A program made the translations under genes and the position numbers. Shown piece by piece: positions 50,101 to 63,129 of a stretch of DNA of 64,000 nt. The DNA lies in assembly GCA_007922225.1 (NCBI GenBank), contig ML679962.1:30797563-30861562 (forward strand), given 5' to 3'. The notes beneath the pieces were generated by a model. The model ran no database searches and was not told the DNA's origin. It saw nothing but the letters and a program-made list of their open reading frames with translations. Source of the DNA: Emydura subglobosa (Eukaryota > Chordata > Testudines > Chelidae). Position 1 is the first letter of the stretch. Each line of letters begins with the position of its first letter.

Positions 50101-51653
50101 AGCAAGTGGCATCTGATCAAACTCAAGGCCCAATAAGGGCTTTTAAAGATTGCCAGCAACCTTAATCCAAAGTGACTGTTTCATAATCATCATACCTAGG
50201 GAAGTAAGACATTTCAGTCTCACAGCACTGAGCCAGAAGAGCTCAGTATCTACAGCACTTTCCAACACTGACTGTATGGTCTGAACATGAAATTGAGTCC
50301 TCTTGAGAGAGAAATACCTGTAAATATGCATATATGATCTATATGGCACTATGTAACTGTTGAATTTAAGAACACCATGGTCTGGAGATTACAGAATGAA
50401 TTCCTTGGTAATATCATCCCAGTTGTTAATAAAAGGCATTTCAGTGGATATATTAAAGTTACAACGAACACGGTCTATGACAGTAAATCAAAAGGAAAAC
50501 TGTCTGTATCAGAAAGCTATCTTCTGAGGTGTTACAAATTCATTTCATTTCCTATCCTTCTCTGACCTAGTCGACACTGTTGTTGAATATACATGTACTT
50601 GTTTGTCTTTCCATCCATAGCTAATGCATACCACCACTTTAGAGAAAGCGTGGGATTAAGAAGGATGTTTGATCTTATTATTAGAGCACTGCCATTTGCA
50701 GAGCAACAGTTAAGACTTTGTCAGCATACTCATTATAATTTACTATTTTCAGAGGTTTATAATTTGGGATGTGAATTTGCTGCATCCTGAAATCTGGTGA
50801 CAAAGAACACATTTATCCCTGGGGCAAACTGGTGTAATTCTCCTTGATTGACTACTATGCTTGCTTATTCCAAGGATGAATCTGCTCCAAGAGCAGGCTG
50901 TTTATGCATTAGAAACTTAGATAGAAAAGGGGTGGAATGAAGGTTTTATTGGCATGAGTTTGGGAGGGCCACACCACTGATGAATGACAAAACCGTTATT
51001 ATTTTGAGGATGCATCAAGTTGAATTAGGCCTTAGTGGACGCTTTGAAAAATGGTATGGATTTAAAATGAACTGTGCTAAAGCAATTTTGGAGGGGTATA
51101 TGATTTTGGTATAGTGAGTTAAATCATTACCGTTTCTTTGCTGCTCCTGGTGCCTTTCCCAAGGATCTAACAACCACAATGAGAAACACATGTTCATTGA
51201 AAATATACCATCTTCGCCATGAACAAAGAGCAATCCTTCGGGTCAGTACTTTTAGCTGTAGATACCGTCAAAGAATTCTGAGAGTCCCACTGGGCTCCCA
51301 ACTCTTCCAACAGAAAAGCCTGTTCCAAACTCCACCACGTCCCGCATTCAGCACAGCATTGCCCAGGGATGGATTATGGAGTCATGTCATTAAATCCCGA
51401 TGGTTTTTGTATGCTCAATTAAAAAGGAACAAGCCATTTTAACCATTCATTCATTCAATAACTGAGGAAAAAAACATTAAGCAAGCTGACATGAAGGAAC
51501 AAGATAAAAGACCAATCGCTGAACCTGGACTGCAACGCATTGCACTGTCACCAAAGCCAAGGGAATACAGGAACGCAGTCATCACTATCATAAACGTTGA
51601 CTTCGGAAAATATTTTGTGCACATCCGACCTGCAGATTTGGGCCCTTGCAAAT

Positions 51654-51772
51654 AGGGTGACCAGATGTCCTGATATTAGTGGGACTGTCCCAATATTAGG
51701 AACTTTGTTTTAAACAGGCAACTATTACCCCTCCCATCCCAATTTTTCACACTTGCTATCTGGCCACCCTAT
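51654..51772. mobile_element. hAT-like MITE, GGTGACCAG family, copy 2
   Basis: AGGGTGACCAGATG on the left and ATCTGGCCACCCTAT on the right are inverted ends. TTGCAAAT (51646-51653) and GTGCAAAT (51773-51780) are a 7-of-8 direct repeat, as expected for the 8-bp hAT target duplication. About 119 bp, sharing TTTTTCACACTTGCTA and ATTACCC with the copy at 24566. Confidence 0.8.
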
Positions 51773-52089
51773 GTGCAAATGAGCAAGTGAAAGTTTGATT
51801 TAGGAAAGGTAAGATAATTATTATCCATAAAAGAGTACAATCACCAGATAGCTCGTTTTCTATACATTCACATACCATTTCAACAGAAGCTTTTGAATTT
51901 CCTAAAGCGATATTGTCATAGCTGGCAGGCCAAAAATGTTATTTATCCATCTAGTCTGTGGGCTTGATCAAAAGCCCAATGAAGTCAATGGGAGGCTTTT
52001 CATTTACTTCAGAGAGCTTTGGATCAGGACCTAAATCTATTTTTTGGTTGTGTATAGCTCTTATCACTGAAATATCTAAATATTTATGG

Positions 52090-52178
52090 GTAAATTTGCT
52101 CCAGAGCTCAGATCCTCAAAGAAATTTAGGCACCTAAGCCACATTGATTTCTCTGGAAGGTTAGGCACCTAAATACCA
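52090..52178. mobile_element. Fragment of a hairpin MITE (TTTAGGCACCTAA family)
   Basis: CAGATCCTCAAAGAAATTTA, GGCACCTAAGCC, a centre of TTGATTTCTCTGGAAGG and TTAGGCACCTAAATACC form two inverted arms. The outer right arm (GAGGATCTG) is missing. It is related to the ends of the element at 61000-61762. Confidence 0.6.
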
Positions 52179-52724
52179 AGGTCCCTAGTGGACGCCGTGG
52201 AGCACTCCTTTTCTACCTTCTCTGGTTTTATGAAGTTGTATATAGGTTATATTTTTCAAAGAATAACAAACCATTCCGATTATGGGAGAGAAAGCTTGAT
52301 CCAAGAGGATGTTGCTGCAACATATTTTCAACACGCCAAATTCTGCCACTCCTATTCAGTCTGGGCTCAATTCTCCAGTGTGTCTGAACTCCACTTGGAT
52401 GTAGAGTGTGGGAGGAACAAGGTGCCAGTTTCAGTTGCCCAGTTCCTGAGCTACCCAGAAAATTAGCTCGCTCTTATGCCCAGCTGGTATTTAAAAAATA
52501 TGTACTCATTCGGATCATATAACTGCATACAAGCGTGCAGGTTTTTCTGTGTAATGACAGCACACACACGTGCATGAATCAAGCACACACAGGTATGATG
52601 TTCTTTTCCCCATGCTTGGCTCAGGTTGGCACGCTGGCAGACCAGGTGCCAATGCATGCCAAAGCCCCAGGCCTCACTGAACACTGACAAATGCATAGCT
52701 GGAAACCGGTCTGGCCCACCTGTG

Positions 52725-53705
52725 TGTTAGGATTGTTAAAACCAATGTTGAGTTGATAAAAAATGTGTTTAGACTTGATGAAATGCTTGTAGGGTGCTGC
52801 ATGAATTGATCTCACTTATAATGTCTGTAGCCCATGGTATAAAGGTACATTGAGCGTTCGCATTGTAAACCTCTGTAACTGTGTAACTCACCAAACAGGA
52901 AAGAAGCATTAATTTATGTAAAGTGCTGGTCCTGCACAAGAAGGGCCACCGAAACCAAATGAGCCACTGTGAAACATCAAAGGACAAAGACTTTGTTGAC
53001 TATCTCCCCCACCCTTCCTCAACACCCATGAAGAGGAAACAGGCACTGATACTTGTTCCATCTGTTTGAACTCTGGGGAAAGGGAATAAAAATGCCTAAC
53101 CAGAAGGAACTGTATCACTATGATGCTTGGAATTTGGAGAGGTAAATATTTCTAAGCATAAGCAAGGGATTCCCAAGCTACTTAGCTTTGGGTTAACCCT
53201 AAAGGAAATATAAAGCTTGCATATTACAGCAGCTTCTATTACCTTTTGAAACCTATGGCTGTAACTCATTTGTGTGTGCATGTTTACTTGCTTTAACTTT
53301 GTAAATAACGCTGTTATTTCTTTTTTATAGTTAATAAATCTTTAGCTAGTTTATTATAGGATTGGCTACAAGTGTTGTCTTTGGTGAAAGATCTAAGGTA
53401 CAGCTGACCTGGGATAAGTGACTGGTCCCTTAGGACTTGGAGTAACCTGAATATTGTTTGATTTTTGGTGTAAGGGACCATCTATCACAAAGGGAGGCTT
53501 ATCTGGGTGACAAGATAAACTGGAATTCCCAAAGGAACTGTCTGTGACTCTTATGTTAAGGCTTTTATAGTGCTTGAAGAATTCACACTTGACACTTGAG
53601 TTGGTGAAATCTAAGTATAGAACACATAATGAGTTTGGGGTTTGTGCCCTGTTTCTTAACAGTCTGTCCTGAAGTTGGCACTCATGGTCATGAGCCACTC
53701 CAGAC
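52725..53705 (+). mobile_element. LTR-like repeat, possibly a solo LTR
   Basis: Starts TGTTAGGATTGTTAAAACCA and ends near GAGCCACTCCAGACA, so the TG...CA limits of a long terminal repeat fit. A TTAATAAATCTTTAGCTAG at about 53330 could be the polyadenylation signal. I recognise the block after it (TATAGGATTGGCTACAAGTG) as repetitive in turtles. There is no primer-binding site or internal coding region next to it, and no clear target duplication, so an old solo LTR is the best guess. A 144-codon minus-strand ORF inside is taken as chance. Confidence 0.4.
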
Positions 53706-56700
53706 AACTTGATATTGGTATGTTGGGAATAAAATGGAAATGTACAAGATTCTTGCTCTCTGAAATGCTTACAAAATTGGATCACTGTAAATGGACTTCT
53801 ACTCAGAGTGACTGTGACTGCAAACACAACAGGGAGGCCACATTTTTGACCAACATCCTTGGGATTGTCACTTTAAGGGGGTAGTGTTTATAGCTAAAAT
53901 ATGACAGAATAGAAAAGACGAAGACGAGATCATACACAGAAACACAAAAAGCAAGGTACAGTCGATAAAGAAAAGTGGTGGCAGGCAGAGGAAATGTATA
54001 AATGGTATGGAAGTCTTTAAAAGAACAGTTCCCTCTTGCTTCTCTTTATACTGATACAAATGGACCTATTTTGTGAGTTTTAGATTTGGGAACATATGCT
54101 GGCACACAGCAAATATTTATCCTCTTTAGTATTAGAGAGAGAGCTTGGGAAATCAAACCAAATCTCACTTGTGAAGTTTAATAAAACTTAAATCCAGAAC
54201 AGGCAGGAATTAAATCCATGTCTTTGAGATGAAAAAAAAGTAGCTCATTACCATCTTGCACTATGAAGCCCTTGTTAACGCTACAGTCTAATATTTTCTG
54301 GAATACCTAGTTGTGGAGAACACATGAATACTGACTAGCACCAAAATGTTACCTTTTCCACCTCTGAACTTCCACTGAATTGCTGCCATCAGCTCAACAT
54401 AATCTAAACTGCTTTTATGCTGTGGACATTACACTGAACTTGTTTTTCATTTTCCTGATGCATTTCTCTGTATTATATTAGACTTTTCAGAGAGTGGTAA
54501 GTCAAGTTATCATGCAAATGACAAACTGAATAATGGAATTCAGATGTATTTCAAGAATGTGTTGCACACACTGCAGCACAATTTTATCATTTTTCAGGGT
54601 GGGGTGGGGTGTGTGTATGTGTGTGAGAGAAAACATCTAACAATAGATTTCCCCAGAGAAGTTCATAATACAGTTGACAAAAAGGCTGGGAAAATGAAAA
54701 CAAATGGTAGTGTAATTCCAAAGGAAAAAGAGGATCTTTTGTTTTAAAACATCCCATCTATAAATCTTGAGATTTGATATTCATCCTCCTGCTGAAATGT
54801 GTAAGTCATCTTTAAAATATTTCCTCTGAGATAATCCAAAAGTTATGGTATCTCCCCTGACCTTCAAAACAAAACAAAAATCCTCAAACCCTTAAAAGAT
54901 TAAATAGAATTTACAAGAACCATTTAATCTGATATTCACGGCCACTTGTACAATTGCATACATATCTAAATGTATTTTATTAATGTTCCCTTCTCCTAGT
55001 CTGTCATTTTCCCTGGTCCTCACCGGTGACCATGGACTTGCACATGCCAACTTTTATTTTCTTGAGTAGCCTTTAGTCATGTGAGTAGTCTCATTGGCCT
55101 GAATGGGATGATTTACACGAAAAAAGACTAGTTGCTTGAGTAATGGATCAAGCTTTCATTCTCCAGCCTGGTGGTTTAGTAAAGTACCTCCAGTGAAGTT
55201 TCATGTGGTAGTCAAAAGGAAATGCAGCGAACAGTAGGCCTAGTTGTCCTCTTCCCTCCCACAGGGCATTGAATACATTAGCCTCATAACACGGTCAGCC
55301 TCCCCCCAATCCAACTGATGGAGAAAGATGTCTTGCTAAAAAACACTCCATTTTGTGTTGTCACACTCAGTCTGCCTTAGTGTTTCTGGCACCATATCAG
55401 TAATTAGTGTAATTACAGCTGGTGAGAGAGAAGTGACCCCTGTGGTTATCTATTAGATACCGCACAATCAGAGAGTGTACTTCATTACTCATCTCTCCAT
55501 ATCATCTTCTAATTCCAAAAGGATTAAGCAAAATGAATTCTTTCAGTAGAAGAATTTCTTTATCTAGCCATCCATTAATCTCCATGTATAAAAAGCTCTT
55601 CAAGGCAACTAAAATATTAAGTTGCTACTAAGTGCATTATAACTACTTCTCTGTTGACAGGCATTTTGTTTTTCATTAAACCTGAGACAGAGAGAACTCA
55701 GGAGAGGGGGGAGGGAAAAGGAAGAACCTATTCCAGGTTTTTACCTACATGTTGTCTTGAATAATATTATAGCACATCCAATAACTTCCAGGCTCATCTC
55801 CAAATAAAAGGCCCAATCCCGTTCCCAATGTCAATTCCCATTGGAATAGAAGCAAATGTTTATATAACAAAGTACACAGTCTGTCTACATTAAAGAAAGC
55901 AATTTCGTTTTTACAAGTACAGTTGAGGTGATGTTTTGTTTTAATAATAATTAATGGGCTCCTTGCTGGAATTTGAGGTCTCACTTCTTCCACACAATCC
56001 ATGGGTACTATAAATCAAGTGACACTGCGAGCTTCTCCCTGGCTGTACAATCGGTGATTGGAACCTGGCCCTTTGAGCCTGGCAAAGCCAAATATGAGAC
56101 ATCAAAGGTTAAAAATGAGGGACTAAAGAAAAAGAACAAGCAGGAAGGTTATGATGTGGGCTTAATATTGTTTTTTGGAAACCTCTAGTTTTATGACTCA
56201 GCATTTTGATGTAACAGTTTACAGCAATAAAAGCAAGAACATAATGTCTGTTTGAGGCCTGGATAAAGAATGATGAGGAACAACCTAGAGGTCTGCCCTG
56301 GAACTATGTCCATCTGTGGAGAAAAGAGGATCACAATTTGTTCCCAAGCTTACACGAACTTGGCTAATCGTGCCAAACTTTTCCAGAATGCACGAAGTGT
56401 CTATATCCCTCCTCCTTGGTCTCTCCACTCTACCCCCTAGACATTTCCTTGGTGATGATATTCTCTTCTCAAACACTCCCCTACAAAACGCCAGTTGTCC
56501 CCATGCATGATCCAATTCATGACACAGCAGATCATCTCCCCCCACACCCTTCCATCACACGCATTCCAAAAATGGAGAGCCCACAGTGGGATCTATTCCA
56601 GAATAGCAGTTGCAGAATAGCTTACTCTACAGTAGCTATGCTCTTCAATTTCCCCACACAGACAAGACCTAAAAGACCTCTGAGGAAAATCCAGTTGCTA

Positions 56701-57494
56701 CAGGAAGGGTCCACTGATATCAGTTTGGATTCTGTTACTTATCAAGGGCAGTATATAGCCTGGAATGTATTTTGCAAAACACACTCATCTCCATTACACT
56801 GTGGGTGAAAAAAGACCTCCTAACTTTAGCCATATTTGATTAAAACTGTGCCTCTGCCAAAGCATCAGTATTTTCTCAGGCAAACCAGTTCTGACATGGC
56901 ATATCTGCAAACAAAGGCTTTAGGCCCTTAGTTAAAAAATGATTGATAATTCCACAGGAACTTGCAAAGGCAACGTTAAAAGAATTCACGGCAGATAAGA
57001 TATTTAAAAGATTTTTCTCTACAGGAAATAAATAGTGTAAGACTGGCTCATCTATCGAATGCTATATAATGTACATGGAAGCACATTCATTTTACTCATT
57101 GACTATATACTTTTATCTTGTATTTTATTCCATTTTTAATCTGCAGGTGAAGTGAGCCCTTCAAGGAGATGTTTGATGAGCTGTCAGTACCAGCACGACA
57201 TTCACAAATCTTTTGCTGTTTTCCCCTTAGATAGACTAATCTCATATCTGAAGAACTCGGCTCTTTTGTTTCTGTATATTGGAAATGAGTTGTCTCTGCT
57301 AAACCTTAAACTTCAATAATTTGGTCTGGAGAAAGAGCTTTTGAGTGTTCATTAGTTTATTTTTACATTGACGCATTTCTTGTAAGTCTGAACAAAATAG
57401 TTTCTGCTGTTTGAATTATTTGCCACTAATTTTAAAATACTCCCTACTGACATTTATGCATGTTAAATGTTGTAGAGAGAGACTATGCTTCAGT

Positions 57495-57572
57495 AATAGT
57501 AGTAGTAATACTATCAACCTCGTATTTAGTGCTTTTTATTAGTAGATCTCAAAGTGCTTTGCAAAGGAGGTA
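57495..57572 (-). mobile_element. Fragment of an antisense MIR-like SINE
   Basis: AGTAGTAGTAATACTATCAA, then CTCGTATTTAGTGCTTTTTA and GATCTCAAAGTGCTTTGCAA is the reversed tail of the reptile MIR-like SINE. It stops where the next repeat-like block begins. Confidence 0.55.
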
Positions 57573-57955
57573 CAGAGTGAAATCCATTCCACTCACCTAA
57601 AGCTTGAGTTCTGGGGCTCTGTGCAGGTGAAAAGGTTAAATCCACCCCCCAGTACGGGACAAGGCTGCAGGGAGCACACCCTCACCCCACTTGCTGCTAT
57701 TCCAGTTTGTGAGCTGGAATAGCAGCTGCAGCCTTCCATGCAATTATGTGGAATATTGGGGCCAGCATGGATCCTCTTGCTGTCGCCTCTAGTTCACACA
57801 GGGCTAGGAAGGAGATTCCATCTTTGATGCACAGTAAGATGCACCCCTGGGCAGCTTTCCACTTTTTGGCTCCCCGGCATAGTACCTATGCAGGGACTAG
57901 GTGAGGAAGACAGCCTTGCATTGGCACCTCCACAGGATGAGTGAATTTCACCGTG
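57573..57955. mobile_element. Possible MITE with GTGAAAT ends
   Basis: AGAGTGAAATCCATTCCACT on the left and GAGTGAATTTCACCGTGAA on the right are partly complementary, in line with reptile elements beginning GGGTGAAATCC. The interior is GC-richer than the surroundings. The evidence is the end sequences only. Confidence 0.35.
57693..57726. repeat. Perfect 13-bp hairpin
   Basis: GCTGCTATTCCAG and CTGGAATAGCAGC are exact inverted repeats separated by TTTGTGAG. It lies inside the possible MITE and may simply be its internal palindrome. Confidence 0.9.
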
Positions 57956-60900
57956 AATGCACGATTACAAATAAGGATGAATTTTACGCGTGAGAGGAAG
58001 TCACAAAGTAAATTGTGAAGGAGCAAATTTCAGCAGCCACCTGGACCCTGGTGATCAAGCTATGAACATCCAGTAAAGAAATGGAGAAAGGATAATTTAT
58101 TCACAAGAAGCCTACTTGTCTCCTCTTCACGAACCGAGTTTTCCTCCTTAAACTCACTTAACTATACATCCTGACTACAATTATCACAACATTTGATTTT
58201 CCTTTGCAAGGGTTTGAACTGAGTTTGTGGCCAATGCACACTTGTGCATTAGAAGCAGAAGGACAAGCAAACAACTCCCCAGAAGGCCAGTACTCAGCTT
58301 TTGTTGTCACTGCAAAGAGATCATCTGACTCAAGTTCACAGCATGGATGTGGGTGGGTGCCCGTCCACATGCTTCCAGTGAGCCTTCAGCATCAGCATCA
58401 GCCTTCATAGCTTAAAGCACAGAAAGCAAACTCATTTCTGCTTAATATCAAACCCACTCGAAATTGGTGTTTTTGCAACATTCATTCAAATGTGGACAAT
58501 TTTCGGGTCATGCTCTGCTCAAGAAGATTGACAAAAGGAGCAGAAAGGGGGCAGAGAAAAAAAAATCCAATGCAAAGGAGGGTGAAAAAGTAGACAAGAA
58601 AGAGTGGCAGAGTGGGGAAGATTGAACAAGAAGAGGGAGAAAATTCCTAATGAAAAACGAAATATATACCTATCTTTTGGTAGCATATCAACCTGCGCCA
58701 GCTTAACTTTGGGGAAAAGGGGAAAGGTGAGTTTGGTTGGGTGTCGTCTACTCCTGACACAAAGCAGAGCCTTCCCTTTGACTAGAAAAACAGGTTTATT
58801 TTTTTAATTGAATCTTGAAAATAGTGTATTTCAAATTATAGGCTTTGCCTGAATAATTTTTGCAAACTCTGAAAGACATTCAAGAGGGCCTCCAAACATC
58901 AGGCACCATAAGGTCCCCATAGTCCTTGGCAGAAAAGATCAAACCCAAGGAAAATCTCCAAAGTTTCATGCACATATTCCAGGTTACTTAGAGCCCAGTA
59001 TGCTTGTATTTTAAATAATTCACAGTGATTGTACCCTAACAAATTCATGTTGAGTAAAGAAATGAAAATATTCTGTGAGAACAATCTCAAGCTGCTGGGT
59101 TTCTGAATCACTGGGGACAATTTGTCCTCTAGAATAAATTGCTGGGGACAAATTGTCCTGTAACCCTATAAAGAGGTTTGGATGGTTAATTTCAGGGATA
59201 ATGGACAATTGTTCCATAAAGCCACAGAAAACAACTAAATTCTTGTCCAGAGGGAAGGCTGAATGTGTTTAATACAGGCTGATAGGGCCAGGTCTTTTTC
59301 AGTCACAGATATTGAACAGGGAATATTACTAAGCCTTATTTTGGTCCTGAAACAAGTGTAGGATTGAGGAAGAATGGAGGTTGTAGCTTTAGTGTTGATG
59401 ATTGTTTATGTAGAGTACGGAGACATCTGTCTCCTAGGGCATGTTTAAAAACAATGTTACATTGCACACCTTCAAAAGGAAAACTAAAATGAGAGCTGTA
59501 GTTCCAAACGAGAACACTGGGAGGAGCTGTTTGTTGAGACTCCCAACAGGAAGAGCAGATGTGCCACTCTGGAGACAGGAGAGTGGATGGGGCAAGAAAA
59601 AGAAAAAGAAAAAGGAGTGAGAGGCATGGGCTGATGAGAATGTGTGAGAGACGACTGGGGCTTTCACCATAACTGGGGGACTTTACACCTTTGTTGGGTC
59701 AACTGCTGGACAGTGACTGAAGCCCAATGCAAATGGGGTCGGGGAGTTCAGGACCAATCAAGGTTGGAAAACAACCCGTGTAGAAAGGAGAATTCTGCCC
59801 ACGGGAGTTAAGGAGGCACCAGGAGAAATAACTGTAAGGGGCTGTTTCTGTCTCATTGCAATAAAGCCTGTGTTCCGGGGTTGCAACATGTCCCTCCCAT
59901 CCAGATCTGACACAAGCACCTCTAGATCAGCATGTGCCATCTTTGTAAAGATAGATGGATCTTCAATAAGAAAAAGCAAACTGTTTTTTTTCAAAATACG
60001 TTTTGGATCAATTTTTAAACAGAAAAGCCAAAGAATTTATCCACACACAGACAAAAAGATAATAAAACGAATAAAGGAAGAAACTATTGAAATTATTTGC
60101 AAATCTGGATTATAATGCTTTGTGTAGGCATGATGAAAAACAAGCAATAGGCCCAATTCTGCAAGTTCTTACTCACACGAGCAGTCCTTACTCATGCAAG
60201 CAACCTTTCTCAAGCTTGGGTCCAAAAACAATGACACGACACCACTGGCGCGTATAATTACCCTAAGATAAACAGATATGAATAATTGCACATAATTCAC
60301 AAGCATTTCCTTTCACTTACAATGTAAAAAGAAAAATTAGAGGATAAAATGAAAATGTATCTGTTTCCACTTCCATGTTTCATACATCATTAATTCTGTA
60401 AAAATATATCAGCCTTCAGATTGATACTTCACTTTGTTTGGCAAGCTCTAAGAAGGCAATATGCCTGATAACCTGCTTGAAAATTTGATCCTATTGTTTA
60501 ACAAAATGAGAATTGTTTCATAAGGGGCTCCACCATGTCTGCGCACATTTCCCCCTAAGTAACAGTATGAGGCTTGTATTTCCCCAGACAGTTCAACATT
60601 TATGTTGATGTGCTTGGCTGCCGACCCAATCTTGCACTAGCTGTAATGCAGAAGAATTTTCCTCAGCATTTTGAATTATGGCACTGAAATAATTTAAAAG
60701 TGCCTTCTGTGCATGTTAAACAAGTTTCCTGACATAGTTAGCTCTTGCAGAAGGCTTGTTTATCCTATAAATTATAGCACATGGTAAAACCACATTTTGG
60801 CTTGAAATTCACAATGGCGAATTATTTTTGATATCGTTTTAAATGGGGCAATTCTGAAAAAGTCAGCTTTCCCCTACACGCACAATCGCGCGCACAAATA

Positions 60901-60999
60901 CTCTCTTGTTCTACACATAGTCTCTGGTAAGCCTTGAGTTATGCTAGTGTTAGAAAGCTTGATTGTGTTAGCAGAACCCTCCCTGATGGGACACTAAAA

Positions 61000-61762
61000 C
61001 CCAGATCTTCAAGGGTGTTTAGGCACCTAAATCCACCATACAGGTGCCACTGACGTTTCCAGACTGCTGCAGTGCTGCTGCCTAACCCCGTAGGTATTTA
61101 AATCCCCGATGCGCCTCAGTGTCCACCAGCTGTTCACCTATGACCTAACACCGCCATGCAGCTAATGAGCTGTTCAGAATCCTAGCTAAACCTGAAGGCC
61201 TCAAAGCAGGAGTTTAAACTTAGCAGGGGAATGCCTACCTCACCAGCAGAGCACAATCCTGCAGGCATGCTCTGCGCACACCTCAGACATGACAACTGTT
61301 AGACTCCACAGCAGACAGATTGAGGCCACCGATAGGTGGAGGGTCAGCATGGCAACCACACCAAAGATTACTGGGGGCACAGGGCAACATAGGGCAAGTG
61401 TGAAGGAGAGGAATCGAACCGGAGCAGGAGAGAGAGATGGCTGACCTGGTTTAGGTGACTAACTCCAGGAGAGGATATGTGGCCGAGGATTTTGAGCAGA
61501 GGGAGCTACCTATCTGGTCTGTCAGCCAGGTGAACCAAGTCCGAAGGCCCTCTCCTCTCCCCAGCCTTCTTCTTGGCATTTCAATCCTGGCTAGCTTAGG
61601 CACTCCTCACTCAGCTTGCTGGCTTCTGAGGATCCCTTTCACAGGCACTTAACCCGCCTCATGCATCATAGGGGAGCCTGGGGCCTAGCCTGAGGGTTCC
61701 AGGAGTTAGGTATTGCAAGGCTGAGCAGAACAACACCTAAGCACCTTTGAGAATCTGGACCC
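61000..61762. mobile_element. Long non-autonomous hAT-like element
   Basis: Left end CCCAGATCTTCAAGGGTGTT continuing TAGGCAC, and reverse complement of the right end TCCAGATTCTCAAAGGTGCT continuing TAGGTG, agree at about three quarters of positions. The 763-bp interior is GC-richer than the flanks, holds no transposase, and has CCTAGCTAAACCTGAAGGCC-type text known from turtle genomes. The ends match the short hairpin family at 52090, suggesting common mobilisation. Confidence 0.65.
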
Positions 61763-63099
61763 AATGGCAAGAGAAGGAAAACCAGGGAGGAACCAGGAAA
61801 GGAATCTTCAGCTATTAGTTTAAAAGGTTACAGTAAAGATATCCACAGCCATTGTTTTGCCTAATTACTCATGACAAACCCTGCAATACACCACCAGGGT
61901 TCCCGTCCCCGTGGGAACATGATCTACCATGTCATTTCTGAAATCTGCACAAGGGAGCCACCTTCTTCAGCAACTTTCTGTCTTAAGAGACACCATCCCC
62001 ATCTACGAAATACAAGTCTGTTCTCCTCATTAGAAAGCCACTTTAAGAACCAAATTTTTGTTGGTCCCTTCAGATGTAGATACCGCCTCTGAAATCCATT
62101 TAATTATCTGATCAAATGCATGACACCTGAAAAAGGGCAAATAAAGAGAGAGAATTCTATCTGGTGATACAGGAATTTTGATAAAAAATATACATGGGTA
62201 CATAAAACTACTAAATGGATACCAAACCCTACTAACGTCAGGATATAGGTGAACTGCAGAAAAAACCTAATGCCAACCATTATGAACAGTAATCAGAAAT
62301 TACACAGCCAGTTGATGGATAATATTTAGGAATCTAGGTACTGCCAGACTGGATCATATATGTGTTCCCCTTAATTCCAAATCTTGTCTCTGGGGAAGGC
62401 TTGAGAAATCTTGCAATAAGCAGTTATGAAATAATTCACCAATGAGGAATGGTGCTTCCTGACTCTCGCAGGCCAGTTTATGCCCTGAAGCATAAGAGTT
62501 TATATCCCTTCCAAAACTCGTTTTGTTTGAATCCTTACTATTATAACTCAGGTGTCTCCCCATTATCCAGATAAATGTCCAAACTTTTTCTGAATCCGAC
62601 TAAACTCTTGGCCACCATATCTTGGAAGAAGGATCTGTCCCATTAAAGGTAAACTACATGATCCACACAGCATTTAGTGTATGGGCTGTTAATCTACAGA
62701 CTAATCCAGTTGATACGTATGGTTAGGTAGTTGGGTAACTATCAGGGCACAATACTATCTTTCATCTCCTAAGGTAATGCAAATGTTATATGTCAAATCC
62801 AATTTAAATTGGTGGTCCCTTGAGCTCAGACATAATTTCCCCCTAATCCTCTTCCGGTTGTCTATAGTGTAACCTTCAAAATCTCAGTTACGACACTGTA
62901 AAAATGACACTATTTTTCCTGGTGGCATCCTTTCCCCAGCTGTTATCAGAATCAAGAATTCTGCAATTGCCTTGAACTGTGCATTCATTTTATTCTTCCC
63001 GATTTTTGCCAATGAAAACACCTCAGTGTTGCTTCAAGGGAAAATAATCTTGTTACTTTTATTGTGCTATAGCTGAGATTAGGAAGGTCAAACTACCTA

Positions 63100-63129
63100 C
63101 AAGCATGCTCAAGCATGTACAAGCATGCT
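63100..63129. repeat. Three tandem CAAGCATGNN units
   Basis: CAAGCATGCT, CAAGCATGTA and CAAGCATGCT in a row, period 10. A small tandem repeat with no sign of function. Confidence 0.9.

Noticed and set aside
53393..53827. 144-codon minus-strand ORF
   Set aside because: Lies antisense inside the LTR-like repeat and resembles no retroelement protein.
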